Below, piece after piece: positions 8,322 through 17,143 of a DNA stretch of 64,000 nucleotides (position 1 is the first letter of the stretch; the number at the start of each line of letters is the position of its first letter). The position numbers and the translations under genes were made by a program. Location of the stretch: contig NZ_LT670819.1 of the NCBI RefSeq assembly GCF_900129855.1, positions 7,192,001-7,256,000 of the forward strand, given 5' to 3'. The notes below the pieces were generated by a model. That model ran no database searches and was not told where the DNA came from. It was given only the letters and a program-made list of their open reading frames with translations. Source of the stretch: Streptomyces sp. 3214.6 (GTDB taxonomy: Bacteria > Actinomycetota > Actinomycetes > Streptomycetales > Streptomycetaceae).

Positions 8322-8358
8322 CGGCGCCCCCGCCCTGTGAAACAGAGCGGGGGCGCCG
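8322..8358 (-). terminator. Terminator after glnA
   Basis: A 17-bp stem with one mismatch (8322-8338 paired with 8342-8358) and a three-base loop. It is almost all G/C and sits 34 bases beyond the glnA stop codon. There is no T-run, as is usual in Streptomyces. Confidence 0.75.
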
Positions 8359-8391
8359 GGACGGCTCACGCGTGGTGCACGCGCGGTCCGA

Positions 8392-9801
8392 TCACACGTC
8401 GAAATACAGCTCGAACTCGTGCGGGTGCGGACGCAGCTGCAGCGGGGCGATCTCGTTCGCGCGCTTGAAGTCGATCCACGTCTCGATCAGGTCGGACGTG
8501 AAGACGTCACCGGCGAGCAGGAACTCGTGGTCGCGCTCGAGGGAGTCGAGGACGGCCGGGAGCGAGGTCGGGACCTGCGCGACGTTCGCGTGCTCCTCGG
8601 GAGCCAGCTCGTAGAGGTCCTTGTCGATCGGCTCGGCCGGCTCGATCTTGTTCTTGATGCCGTCGAGACCCGCGAGCAGCAGGGCCGAGAAGGCGAGGTA
8701 GGGGTTGCCGGAGGAGTCGGGCGCGCGGAACTCGACGCGCTTGGCCTTCGGGTTGGAGCCCGTGATCGGGATACGCATGGCCGCGGAGCGGTTGCGCTGC
8801 GAGTAGACCAGGTTGATCGGCGCCTCGAAGCCCGGGACCAGACGGTGGTAGGAGTTCACCGTCGGGTTGGTGAAGGCCAGCAGCGACGGGGCGTGCTTGA
8901 GGATGCCGCCGATGTAGTAGCGGGCGGTGTCCGACAGGCCCGCGTAACCGGCCTCGTCGTAGAACAGCGGGGTGCCGTTGCTCCACAGCGACTGGTGGAC
9001 GTGCATGCCCGAGCCGTTGTCGCCGAAGATCGGCTTCGGCATGAAGGTCGCGGTCTTGCCGTTGCGCCAGGCGACGTTCTTCACGATGTACTTGAAGAGC
9101 TGGAGGTCGTCGGCCGCGGCGAGCAGCGTGTTGAACTTGTAGTTGATCTCGGCCTGGCCGGCGGTGCCCACCTCGTGGTGCTGGCGCTCGACCTGGAGGC
9201 CGGACGCGGCCAGCTCCAGGGAGATCTCCGCGCGCAGGTCGGCGAAGTGGTCGACCGGCGGGGTCGGGAAGTAGCCGCCCTTGTAGCGGACCTTGTAGCC
9301 GCGGTTGTTCTCCAGCGCACCGGTGTTCCAGGCGCCGGCCTCGGAGTCGATGTGGTAGAAGGACTCGTTCGCGCCGGTCGCGAACCGCACGGAGTCGAAG
9401 ACGTAGAACTCGGCCTCGGGACCGAAGTACGCGGTGTCGGCGATGCCGGTCGACGCCAGGTACGCCTCCGCCTTCTTCGCCACGTTGCGCGGGTCACGGG
9501 AGTACTGCTCGCCCGTGATCGGGTCGTGGATGAAGAAGTTGATGTTCAGCGTCTTGTCGCGGCGGAACGAGTCGACGCGCGCGGTCGACAGGTCGGCGCG
9601 CAGCGCCATGTCGGACTCGTGGATGGCCTGGAAACCGCGGATCGACGAGCCGTCGAACGCGAGCTCCTCGTCCGGGTCGAACGCCTCGACGGGCAGCGTG
9701 AAGTGCTGCATGACGCCCGGCAGGTCGCAGAAGCGGACGTCGACGAACTTGACGTCCTCGTCCGCGATGAACTTCTTGGCCTCGTCGGCGTTCTGGAACA
9801 T
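8392..9801 (-). CDS. glnA: Type I glutamine synthetase
   Basis: A 469-residue GSI-beta enzyme; ammonium + glutamate + ATP give glutamine in the cytosol, as a dodecamer. Motifs in order: the beta-grasp domain with FDGSSIRGFQAIHESDM, metal and glutamate ligands in GPEAEFYVFD and HHEVGTAGQAEINYKF, the ATP motif KPIFGDNGSGMHVHQSLW, NRSAAMRIP, and REFRAPD-type VEFRAPDSSGNPYL. The adenylylation Tyr is in IDKDLYELAPEE, so control by GlnE is expected. ATG at 9801 has AGGAGG nine bases upstream. A complete GlnR box at 9898-9935 shows nitrogen control of transcription. Confidence 0.98.
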   Translation of the reverse strand: MFQNADEAKKFIADEDVKFVDVRFCDLPGVMQHFTLPVEAFDPDEELAFDGSSIRGFQAIHESDMALRADLSTARVDSFRRDKTLNINFFIHDPITGEQYSRDPRNVAKKAEAYLASTGIADTAYFGPEAEFYVFDSVRFATGANESFYHIDSEAGAWNTGALENNRGYKVRYKGGYFPTPPVDHFADLRAEISLELAASGLQVERQHHEVGTAGQAEINYKFNTLLAAADDLQLFKYIVKNVAWRNGKTATFMPKPIFGDNGSGMHVHQSLWSNGTPLFYDEAGYAGLSDTARYYIGGILKHAPSLLAFTNPTVNSYHRLVPGFEAPINLVYSQRNRSAAMRIPITGSNPKAKRVEFRAPDSSGNPYLAFSALLLAGLDGIKNKIEPAEPIDKDLYELAPEEHANVAQVPTSLPAVLDSLERDHEFLLAGDVFTSDLIETWIDFKRANEIAPLQLRPHPHEFELYFDV

Positions 9802-9897
9802 CCAGCTCCTCCTACTCCCGGCCGTCGAGCCGGGGTGGTAGTTCGTTCGTGCGGCCAGTGCGGTGGCACACGCTGTCGTCGACCCTAGGGACGCGTG

Positions 9898-9935
9898 ATT
9901 TCTCGGGCGTGACCCATTTGTTTCGCACAAGTTAA
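9898..9935 (-). promoter_or_regulatory. GlnR-binding box of the glnA promoter
   Basis: Read on the minus strand the site is TTAAC-N6-GAAAC-N6-GTCAC-N6-GAAAT: two tandem GlnR half-site pairs with exact six-base spacers. This matches the actinobacterial GlnR consensus (GTnAC-N6-GaAAC). It lies about 100 bases upstream of the glnA start, in the divergent region shared with the RDD gene. GlnR activates glnA under nitrogen limitation in Streptomyces. Confidence 0.88.
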
Positions 9936-9998
9936 CCGGACCGTGCCCGGTGTACCCCACCTGTCCGTATCGCGAAACGGGCGCAGTACCGTGGACGC

Positions 9999-10469
9999 GT
10001 GGACAACAGGGACGCAATCGGCTCGTGGCTCTCCGGACCCCGCGCGGCCATGGAAGACGCCGGCGCCGACTTCGGATACCGGGGCGAGCAGCTCGGTCTG
10101 CCGGAGGAGGGGCCGGGCTCGATCGCCCGCCCCGGGCGGCGGCTCGGCGCGCTGGCCGCGGACTGGGGGCTGTGCTTCTTGATCGCATACAGCCTGATCA
10201 CCGACGGCTACGCTCCCGCCGCGACCGGCAACTGGACCCTGCTCGTCTTCCTGGTGATGAGCATCCTCACGGTGGGTACGGTCGGCTTCACTCCCGGCAA
10301 GCGCCTCTTCGGCCTGCGGGTCGTGTCCGCCGAGACCGGCACGGTGCGCCCCCTGGGCTCACTGATCCGCACGGTCCTGCTCTGCCTGGCCGTCCCCGCC
10401 CTGGTCTGGGACCGCGACGGCCGCGGCCTGCACGACCGACTGGCCCGCACGGTGGAAGTACGGATCTGA
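9999..10469 (+). CDS. RDD-family membrane protein
   Basis: A 156-residue protein from GTG. A cytoplasmic N-terminal segment (about 45 residues) leads into an RDD domain, with the Arg-Asp pattern degraded to GRRLGALAADWGLC, helices at about 50-70, 78-95 and 120-137, and the conserved FTPGKRLFGLRVV loop followed by a C-terminal DRDGRGLHDRLART motif. RDD proteins are small polytopic membrane proteins of uncertain role, some linked to ion transport. It is divergent from glnA and shares its regulatory region, a neighbourhood also seen in mycobacteria. Confidence 0.9.
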   Translation: MDNRDAIGSWLSGPRAAMEDAGADFGYRGEQLGLPEEGPGSIARPGRRLGALAADWGLCFLIAYSLITDGYAPAATGNWTLLVFLVMSILTVGTVGFTPGKRLFGLRVVSAETGTVRPLGSLIRTVLLCLAVPALVWDRDGRGLHDRLARTVEVRI

Positions 10470-10478
10470 ATCTTTCGA

Positions 10479-10526
10479 GTACGAGGAAGGGGCGCCCGGA
10501 GTGATCCGGGCGCCCCTTCCTCGTAC
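10479..10526. terminator. Bidirectional terminator, perfect 22-bp stem
   Basis: The arms 10479-10500 and 10505-10526 are perfectly complementary around a GTGA loop. It sits between the convergent RDD gene (stop 10469) and DUF4191 gene (stop 10560) and would end transcription from both sides. Confidence 0.9.
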
Positions 10527-10559
10527 CGCTTCCTCGTGCCGTCAAGAAAGCCGTGGGAC

Positions 10560-11264
10560 TCAGCGGGCCTTGCCGCCGCCGCCCTTCGGCAGCCGCATGC
10601 CCTTGGGCATCGGCCCCTTCGGCAGCGGCATGTTGCTCATCAGGTCGCCCATGGCGCGCAGCCGGTCGTTGGTGGCCGTGACCTGCGGGCCGGCCAGGAC
10701 GCGCGGGAACTTCAGCAGGGTGGTGCGCAGCTTCTTCAGCTCGACCTGACCCTCGCCCGTGCCGACGATCACGTCGTGCACCGGGACGTCCGCGACGATG
10801 CGGTTCATCTTCTTCTTCTCGGCGGCCAGCAGGCTCTTCACCCGGTTGGGGTTGCCCTCGGCGACCAGGACGATGCCGGCCTTGCCGACGGCCCGGTGCA
10901 CCACGTCCTGGCTGCGGTTCATCGCCACCGCCGGGGTCGTCGTCCACCCCCGGCCGATGTTGTCGAGGACGGCCGCGGCCGCGCCGGGCTGTCCCTCCAT
11001 CTGACCGAACGCGGCCCGCTCGGCCCGGCGCCCGAACACGATCGCCGTCCCGAGGAAGGCGAGCAGGAAGCCCAGGATGCCGAGGTAGACCGGGTGGCCG
11101 ATCAGGAAACCGATCGCGAGAAAGACACCGAAGATGAGGAGGAAGACGCCCGCGAGTACCAGGCCGATCGTCTTGTCGGCCTTGCGGGTCATCTTGTACG
11201 TCAGGGCGATCTGCTTCAGTCGCCCGGGGTTAGCGGCGTCCGCCGCGCTGTCACTTCTCGCCAT
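10560..11264 (-). CDS. DUF4191 membrane protein
   Basis: A 234-residue protein, starting MARSDSAADAANPGRLKQIALTYKMTRKADK. Two adjacent membrane helices (about residues 34-53 and 57-76) form a hairpin; the rest is cytoplasmic and ends in a Gly/Met/Lys/Pro-rich tail (MPLPKGPMPKGMRLPKGG). This is the DUF4191 family, found next to lipA/lipB in both Streptomyces and mycobacteria, which hints at a link with lipoylation or envelope functions but proves nothing. No catalytic motif is visible. Confidence 0.9.
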   Translation of the reverse strand: MARSDSAADAANPGRLKQIALTYKMTRKADKTIGLVLAGVFLLIFGVFLAIGFLIGHPVYLGILGFLLAFLGTAIVFGRRAERAAFGQMEGQPGAAAAVLDNIGRGWTTTPAVAMNRSQDVVHRAVGKAGIVLVAEGNPNRVKSLLAAEKKKMNRIVADVPVHDVIVGTGEGQVELKKLRTTLLKFPRVLAGPQVTATNDRLRAMGDLMSNMPLPKGPMPKGMRLPKGGGGKAR

Positions 11265-11347
11265 GCCACGAAGTCTACGTGCCCTCTCAAGCGCCTACGA
11301 CGGCAGGAGGGGAGCTGTGCGGCGGGGGATCAGGGGTGGGGTGGAGG

Positions 11348-11560
11348 TCAGGGGCGGGTGGAGGTCAGGGGTGCGGTGACCGCCTCGAGGACGCGCTGCG
11401 CCTCGACCCGGTCCTTGGCGCGACGACGGTCCTCCAGCACGGAGGTCCAGGCGTTGCGACGGGCGGTGCGCTGGCCGCTGCTCATGAGCAGCGACTCGAC
11501 GGCGCGCAGTGCGGTGCTGAAGGTCGGGATCGCGGTGGCGCGAACGGGCGCGGCCTGCAT
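11348..11560 (-). CDS. Small basic conserved protein, unknown function
   Basis: A 70-residue protein starting MQAAPVRATAIPTFSTALRAVE. It is rich in Arg and Ala, helical by composition, and has no Cys or membrane segment. ATG at 11560 is chosen because GAGGGGGA lies seven to eight bases upstream; an upstream start at 11629 would add residues with no ribosome-binding site. The middle (SSGQRTARRNAWTSVLEDRRRAKDRVEAQR) looks like a charged amphipathic helix. It is transcribed in the same direction as lipA, after a 280-base gap. Confidence 0.6.
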   Translation of the reverse strand: MQAAPVRATAIPTFSTALRAVESLLMSSGQRTARRNAWTSVLEDRRRAKDRVEAQRVLEAVTAPLTSTRP

Positions 11561-11839
11561 GGTGGGTGTCCCCCTCGGACGGCTTCGGGTAAGGGCGGCG
11601 TGGTGCACGTGATGTGATACGAGCGTCACTGATTGGTGTTACCAGGGCGTGACCGACCGGTCAAACAGGAATGAAGCCTTGATGCGCAGGGCCGAAACGC
11701 TGACGCGGCCCCGGCGACGCCCTCATCTGCGAGGACGGCCGGGACCGCGTCATATCGGTCACTACTGGCGAGTAGGGTCTTGTGCGCGAATTCACACACT
11801 CGGCCTGCGGCCGTACGGCGCAAGCGAGGTGACGTCGTG

Positions 11840-12805
11840 TCAGACAGCCTGGGCGGCGATGAAGGAACCGCGCTTCTCCACGGCCATCTGATAGAGGCGC
11901 CCGGCACGGTAGGAGGACCGTACCAGCGGACCCGACATCACGCCGGAGAAGCCGATCTGCTCGGCCTCCTCCTTCAGCTCGACGAACTCGTGCGGCTTGA
12001 CCCAGCGCTCGACGGGGTGGTGGCGCACGGAGGGCCGCAGGTACTGCGTGATGGTGACCAGCTCGCAGCCGGCCTCGTGCAGCTGCCGGAGCGCGTCGCT
12101 GACCTCCTCGCGGGTCTCGCCCATGCCGAGGATCAGGTTCGACTTGGTGACGAGGCCGTAGTCACGGGCGGCCGTGATGACGTTCAGCGAACGCTCGTAG
12201 CGGAAGCCGGGGCGGATCCGCTTGAAGATCCGCGGGACCGTCTCCACGTTGTGCGCGAAGACCTCGGGCCGCGAGGAGAAGACCTCGGCGAGCTGTTCCG
12301 GGACGGCGTTGAAGTCGGGGGCGAGGAGCTCGACCTTGGTGCGGCCGGCCTCGCGCTCGGCGGTCTGCCGGTGGATCTGGCGGACCGTCTCGGCGTAGAG
12401 CCATGCCCCGCCGTCCGCCAGGTCGTCGCGTGCGACACCGGTGATGGTGGCGTAGTTCAGGTCCATCGTGACGACGGACTCACCGACGCGCCGCGGCTCG
12501 TCGCGGTCCAGCGCCTCGGGCTTGCCGGTGTCGATCTGGCAGAAGTCGCAGCGCCGGGTGCACTGGTCGCCGCCGATGAGGAAGGTGGCCTCGCGGTCCT
12601 CCCAGCATTCGTAGATGTTCGGGCAGCCGGCTTCCTGGCAGACGGTGTGCAGGCCCTCGCTCTTCACGAGGTTCTGCATCTTCGTGTACTCGGGGCCCAT
12701 TTTCGCCCGGGTCTTGATCCACTCGGGCTTGCGCTCGATGGGGGTCTGGCTGTTGCGGACCTCCAGGCGCAGCATCTTGCGTCCGTCGGGTGCGACTGCG
12801 GACAC
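11840..12805 (-). CDS. lipA: Lipoyl synthase
   Basis: A 321-residue radical-SAM enzyme that inserts two sulfurs into protein-bound octanoyl groups. The auxiliary cluster ligands are in CQEAGCPNIYEC (C-x4-C-x5-C) and the radical-SAM cluster in CTRRCDFC (C-x3-C-x2-C). GGDQ, ELLAPDF and the C-terminal SSYRAG motif (Ser ligand of the auxiliary cluster) fit the family. The GTG at 12805 (VSAVAPDGRKML) has AGGGAG six to seven bases upstream; a longer reading from 12871 does not. It follows lipB with a 73-base gap. Its products are the lipoyl domains of SucB at 26717 and other E2 proteins. Confidence 0.97.
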   Translation of the reverse strand: MSAVAPDGRKMLRLEVRNSQTPIERKPEWIKTRAKMGPEYTKMQNLVKSEGLHTVCQEAGCPNIYECWEDREATFLIGGDQCTRRCDFCQIDTGKPEALDRDEPRRVGESVVTMDLNYATITGVARDDLADGGAWLYAETVRQIHRQTAEREAGRTKVELLAPDFNAVPEQLAEVFSSRPEVFAHNVETVPRIFKRIRPGFRYERSLNVITAARDYGLVTKSNLILGMGETREEVSDALRQLHEAGCELVTITQYLRPSVRHHPVERWVKPHEFVELKEEAEQIGFSGVMSGPLVRSSYRAGRLYQMAVEKRGSFIAAQAV

Positions 12806-12878
12806 GACCGGCTCCCTAGCGTTTGATTCTTCGGCGTCCCCCAGGGTACGCCCGTGGATTTGAAAGCCCACCGCGGCG

Positions 12879-13679
12879 TCAGGCTGCCGGTGTTCTCTCG
12901 ATCTCCCGCGGCTTCGGTTCCGCGTTCTCCAGGACGTCCCTCAGGTGCCGTTCCACCACCGGCAGGACCTCCTCGATCGTGACGTCGCGGCCCAGCTCGC
13001 CGGCGAGGGAGGCGACGCCCGCGTCCCGGATGCCGCACGGGATGATCCGGTCGAACCACTTGTTGTCCGGGTTCACGTTGAACGAGAAGCCGTGCATGGT
13101 GACGCCCTTGGCGACCCGGATGCCGATCGCGCCCACCTTCCGGTCCTCCCGCCGCTGACCGGCGTTGGACGGCGCGTACTCCGGCCCGTTCAGCCGGGGG
13201 TCGAACTCCTCGTCGGTGAGCCGGGGGTCGAAGTCCAGCGACAGACCGCCGAGCGAGGGGCGCTGCTCCACCGGGTCGCCGAGCACCCACACCCCGCTCC
13301 TGCCCTCGACCCGGGAGGTCTGCACGCCGAACTCCGCGCAGGTGCGGATCAGGGCGTCCTCCAGACGCCGCACATGGGCGACGACGTCCACCGGACGCGG
13401 CAGCTTCAGGATCGGGTAGCCCACCAGCTGGCCCGGCCCGTGCCAGGTGATCTTGCCGCCGCGGTCCACGTCCACCACCGGAGTGCCGTCCAGAGGCCGC
13501 TCGTCGTCGGCGGTGCGCCGGCCGGCCGTGTAGACCGGGGGGTGCTCCAGGAGCAGCACGGTGTCCGGGACCTCGTCGGCGAACCGGGCCGCGTGCACCC
13601 GGCGTTGCTCGTCCCACGCCTCCCGGTACTCGACGGCGTCCCCGCCGAACCCCATCCGGACGAACCGCAACTCGCTCAC
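12879..13679 (-). CDS. lipB: Octanoyl-(acyl carrier protein) transferase
   Basis: A 266-residue enzyme that moves octanoate from acyl carrier protein to the lipoyl-domain lysine. The family motifs are present: GGKITWHGPGQLVGYPIL, RVEGRSGVWV, the catalytic Lys in RKVGAIGIRV, HGFSFNVN, and the acyl-thioester Cys in IIPCGIRD. The start is GTG at 13679 (VSELRFVRMGFGG) with AGGGAGG eight bases upstream; the frame stays open further upstream to 13898 but that part shows no homology. First gene of a lipB-lipA unit. Confidence 0.97.
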   Translation of the reverse strand: MSELRFVRMGFGGDAVEYREAWDEQRRVHAARFADEVPDTVLLLEHPPVYTAGRRTADDERPLDGTPVVDVDRGGKITWHGPGQLVGYPILKLPRPVDVVAHVRRLEDALIRTCAEFGVQTSRVEGRSGVWVLGDPVEQRPSLGGLSLDFDPRLTDEEFDPRLNGPEYAPSNAGQRREDRKVGAIGIRVAKGVTMHGFSFNVNPDNKWFDRIIPCGIRDAGVASLAGELGRDVTIEEVLPVVERHLRDVLENAEPKPREIERTPAA

Positions 13680-13941
13680 GGCAAGCGCCTCCCTGAAAGT
13701 CGTCAGGCGCGTCACGCGCCCAAGCCACTGTACGTCCGCGCCCTCCGCGTCCTTCGGGCCCTCCGCGTCAGCCGCACGCTCAATCCTCACACGATCGGAT
13801 GAATGAGTCCCGAGACGTGCGAGCGGCTGCTTACTCTCCGCTACATTCGCGCCGTTCATGAGGCCAAAAGGGCTGATCACAGCATCAGCGCACTTCATCC
13901 GGGCACGTCACAGGCCCGGGAGGCAGGAGACCGCACCGCAG

Positions 13942-15462
13942 ATGACGGAACGACCCGCGCAGCGCACTCCCAACCGTCAGCTCGCCGCGCTCATCGCAGA
14001 AGCGGGCTTCTCCAACGCGGGACTGGCCCGTCGCGTCGATCAGCTCGGCCTCGAACACGGGCTGGACCTCCGATACGACAAGACGTCCGTCACCCGGTGG
14101 CTGCGCGGGCAGCAGCCCCGGGGCACCACCCCCGCCCTCATCGCCGAGGTCTTCACCCGGCGGCTGGGCCGTCGGCTCACCGCCCAGGACCTCGGTCTGG
14201 ACGCCTGCGCCCCCGTCTACGCGGGCCTGGAGTTCGCCGGATCCCCCGAGGAGGCCATCGACATCGTCGGCGGACTCTGGCGCAAGGACTCCGGCAGCCA
14301 CGCCGAGCTCCGCAAAATCGCCTTCACCCCGGCGGGGCTCGTCGTGCCGAGCCGCGACTGGCTGATCGGGCGGGCCGACGAGAAGGTCGCCCGCAGCGAG
14401 CCGCCCGCCCGGGTGCCCGTCCAGGGCCGTCCGTCCGCCCGGCCCGCCGCACCCCAGCAACCCTCGTCCCCGCCGGCCACGCCCGCGCCCGCCCAGGCCT
14501 CGCCCGCACCGGCGGCCGTCCCCCGGCAGCGGGGCCACGCCACCGAGCGCGGGCCCGGCCAGCGGGTCACCGGCGGCGACATCTCCGCACTGCGCTCGGT
14601 CGGCGAGCTCTTCCGCACCCTCGACGACAGGTACGGCGGCGGCCACGCCCGGCAGGCCCTCGTGCGCTACCTGGAGCACGAGTGCGAGCCGATGCTGCGC
14701 GGCTCCTACGGCGAGCAGACCGGCCGCCGTCTGTTCGGCGCCGCCGCCGACCTGACCCGGCTCGCGGGCTGGACCTCCTTCGACATCGCCGCGCACGGTC
14801 TGGCCCAGCGCTACTTCGTCCAGGCCCTGCGCCTGTCCCAGGCGGCCGCGGACCGGGCGTACGGCTCCTTCGTCCTGGTCACCATGAGCCGTCAGGCCGT
14901 CTATCTCGGGCACGGGCGCGAGGCGGTGCAGCTCGCGCGGGTGGCCCAGCAGGGAGTCGGCACGGGCGCCCCGCCCGTCGTGCAGGCGCTGCTGCACTCG
15001 GCGGAGGCGCGCGGGCACGGCGTGCTGGGCGAGGTGCGGGCCTCGACCGCCGCGCTCGTACGTGCCGAGCGGGCGCTGGAGGCGGCCAAGGCCGGGGACG
15101 AGGTGCCGTACTGGGCGCGTTTCTTCGACGAGGCGCAGCTCGCCGACGAGTTCGGGCACTGCCACCGTGACCTGCAGCAGTTCCGGGCGGCCGTGCAGCA
15201 TGCCGAGCGCTCGCTCCAGCTGCGTCCCGCCGCGTACGCCCGCAGCCGGCTGTTCTGCCGCGTCGTCCTCGCCTCGGCGCGCCTCGGCCTCGGCGAGCTC
15301 GACCAGGCCTGCCAGCTCGCCGCGGAGGCCGCCGGCCAGGCGGCGGAGATGCGGTCCGTCCGCGCCCTGGAGTACGTCCGGGACTTCGAACGCCGACTGG
15401 AGCCCTACCGAGACGCCACCCCCGCCCGCACCTACCGGGACAAGGTGGCAGCCCTGGGCTGA
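13942..15462 (+). CDS. NsdA-like regulatory protein (HTH plus TPR-like repeats)
   Basis: A 506-residue protein. The N-terminal 75 residues hold a helix-turn-helix-like region (NRQLAALIAEAGFSNAGLARRVDQLG, then TSVTRWLRGQQPRG). A Pro/Ala-rich linker spans about residues 165-205, and the C-terminal 300 residues are all-helical repeats like TPRs (e.g. AVQLARVAQQGVGTGAPP, FRAAVQHAERSLQL). Streptomyces has several such proteins; NsdA and NsdB are negative regulators of sporulation or antibiotic production. Similar architecture suggests a developmental regulator. ATG at 13942 follows AGGAGA at a rather long 11-base spacing. It is divergent from lipB. Confidence 0.85.
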   Translation: MTERPAQRTPNRQLAALIAEAGFSNAGLARRVDQLGLEHGLDLRYDKTSVTRWLRGQQPRGTTPALIAEVFTRRLGRRLTAQDLGLDACAPVYAGLEFAGSPEEAIDIVGGLWRKDSGSHAELRKIAFTPAGLVVPSRDWLIGRADEKVARSEPPARVPVQGRPSARPAAPQQPSSPPATPAPAQASPAPAAVPRQRGHATERGPGQRVTGGDISALRSVGELFRTLDDRYGGGHARQALVRYLEHECEPMLRGSYGEQTGRRLFGAAADLTRLAGWTSFDIAAHGLAQRYFVQALRLSQAAADRAYGSFVLVTMSRQAVYLGHGREAVQLARVAQQGVGTGAPPVVQALLHSAEARGHGVLGEVRASTAALVRAERALEAAKAGDEVPYWARFFDEAQLADEFGHCHRDLQQFRAAVQHAERSLQLRPAAYARSRLFCRVVLASARLGLGELDQACQLAAEAAGQAAEMRSVRALEYVRDFERRLEPYRDATPARTYRDKVAALG

Positions 15463-15593
15463 GCGACTGAGATGTTTGGCCGTCGCCTTCTGTCCCTACC
15501 GAGTCGGGTGGTGGGTGGGCATAGGCCGGGGGGCTGGGGGCGGAGCCCTCAGGGGAGATGCCCCTTGGGGGGAGGTGCCCCCGGCCCGCCCGG

Positions 15594-16982
15594 TCAGGCC
15601 GCTGCCTGTTCCCGGCGCGGTGTCGGTGCGGGGTCGGCCAGGTTCAGGGAACCAGCGGAGCGAAGATCGGAGACGATCGCCGCCGCCGCCCGGTGCGCGG
15701 AGTGCAGTGCACCCTGGACGGTGCTGGTGTCCCGGTGGTCCCCGCACACGTAGAGCCCCGCCAGGAGCCGCACCGGCCGCCGCAGGTCGTGCGGCGCCCG
15801 CATCGCCGGCACGGCCTCGGCGGTGTGATGCACGGCCAGCGTCTCCCACCGCGCGGTCGAGGTGCCGTACAGCCGGGACAGATGCATGCGTACGGCGGTG
15901 TCGACGCCCGGCGGCGGTGTGCCGAGGACCGTGGACGAGATCAGCGCCCGCCCCCCGGGCGCCCGGCTCGGGTCCACCTGGCTGACCACCGCCGTGTGCG
16001 CGACCGGCCCGCCCCGGTCGGCGTCCAGGAGCAGCGACGCGCCCGTCTGCGGCGGGTCGTCCGTGGTGTGGTGGACGACCGTCACCGGGTGGAAGTCGGG
16101 CACCCGCAGCCCGGGCAGCAGTTCCGCCGCGGTGCGCGCGTCGGTGGCCACCAGGACGGCACGGCAGCGGAACTCACCGTGCTCGGCGGTGGTCACCGAG
16201 GTCGTCGAGACCGAGGTGACCCGCACGGCGGTGTGCACACTGCCCTCCGGCAGCGTCCGCGCGAGCAGCTCCGGCAGCACCTCGGCCCCGCCCTCCGGCA
16301 ACGACAGCCGCCCGGCCGCGAAGGCGCGCAGCGCGAGGTCCGCGCACCGGCTGGACGTGGTGAGCTCCGGGTCGCACAGCAGCGCGGCGAGCAGCGGACG
16401 CAGAAAGCCGTCGATCGTGCGGGTCGGCAGCCCACGGGCGGCGAGGGCCCGGGCGGCCGGCAACTCCGGGCGGCGGAGCAGCCGTTCGGCGGGCGTGGCC
16501 GCGAGCCGGCTGAGCGCCGCGCCCAGCCGGGCCTGGTCCATGGCGCTGCCCAGCGGCGTGCCCGCGCGTACCGGCGCGGAGCCGCCGGTGCGGGGCCTGG
16601 GCAGCGCACCCGGCCGGGGAGCGCTCGCCAGGGCGCGTACGGCGTGTAGTGCGCCCCTTGCGCTCCCCGCACCCGACTGCGCACCCGCCCGGTGATGTCG
16701 CCCGTCGCTGTGCAGCAGGACGCCCGGCGTGAACGGGCGCAGCACGAGCGCGTCCAGCCCCGGTGTCAGGGCCAGCTCGGGATACGCCGTGGACAGCAGC
16801 TGCCCGATGCGGTCGAGCCGGAACCCGTCGACCTTCTCCGTCGACATGCGGCCGCCCACCCAGGGGGCGGACTCCAGGACCGCGGTAGTTACTCCTGCGC
16901 TGGTCAGCCGATGCGCCGCGGAGAGTCCGGCGACTCCGGCTCCCACCACGACGACGTCTGCCTGGTACGCGGGCTCAAGCAC
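15594..16982 (-). CDS. FAD-dependent oxidoreductase (amine oxidase/phytoene desaturase type)
   Basis: A 462-residue flavoprotein. The dinucleotide-binding motif VVVVGAGVAGLSAAHRL (residues 10-26) is followed by the E-x6-GGRM flavin motif (LESAPWVGGRMST), and the C-terminal FAD motif is LYVCGDHRDTSTVQGALHSA. The rest matches the monoamine-oxidase/protoporphyrinogen-oxidase superfamily; the substrate cannot be inferred. GTG at 16982 is preceded by GAGGAGG at five bases. A low-complexity stretch (Gly/Ala/Arg/Pro, about residues 95-135) is an insertion relative to the core fold. Confidence 0.88.
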   Translation of the reverse strand: MLEPAYQADVVVVGAGVAGLSAAHRLTSAGVTTAVLESAPWVGGRMSTEKVDGFRLDRIGQLLSTAYPELALTPGLDALVLRPFTPGVLLHSDGRHHRAGAQSGAGSARGALHAVRALASAPRPGALPRPRTGGSAPVRAGTPLGSAMDQARLGAALSRLAATPAERLLRRPELPAARALAARGLPTRTIDGFLRPLLAALLCDPELTTSSRCADLALRAFAAGRLSLPEGGAEVLPELLARTLPEGSVHTAVRVTSVSTTSVTTAEHGEFRCRAVLVATDARTAAELLPGLRVPDFHPVTVVHHTTDDPPQTGASLLLDADRGGPVAHTAVVSQVDPSRAPGGRALISSTVLGTPPPGVDTAVRMHLSRLYGTSTARWETLAVHHTAEAVPAMRAPHDLRRPVRLLAGLYVCGDHRDTSTVQGALHSAHRAAAAIVSDLRSAGSLNLADPAPTPRREQAAA

Positions 16983-17143
16983 GTGCCCCTCCTCGAGGTT
17001 GCGCGGCCGGTGGAGACGTCATGCCCCCAACAGCCGTCCGGGATGCCCGAGTTCGGATCGAGGTTAGGGCCGTGATCGGTCAGGAACAGTCGCGCATGGA
17101 CAGAGCACGGTCGCACGGCGGTCGCATACGGTCACGCAGGGGG

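Noticed and set aside
11649..11891. Small plus-strand frame near lipA
   Set aside because: It runs into the 3' end of lipA on the opposite strand and has poor composition and no ribosome-binding site.
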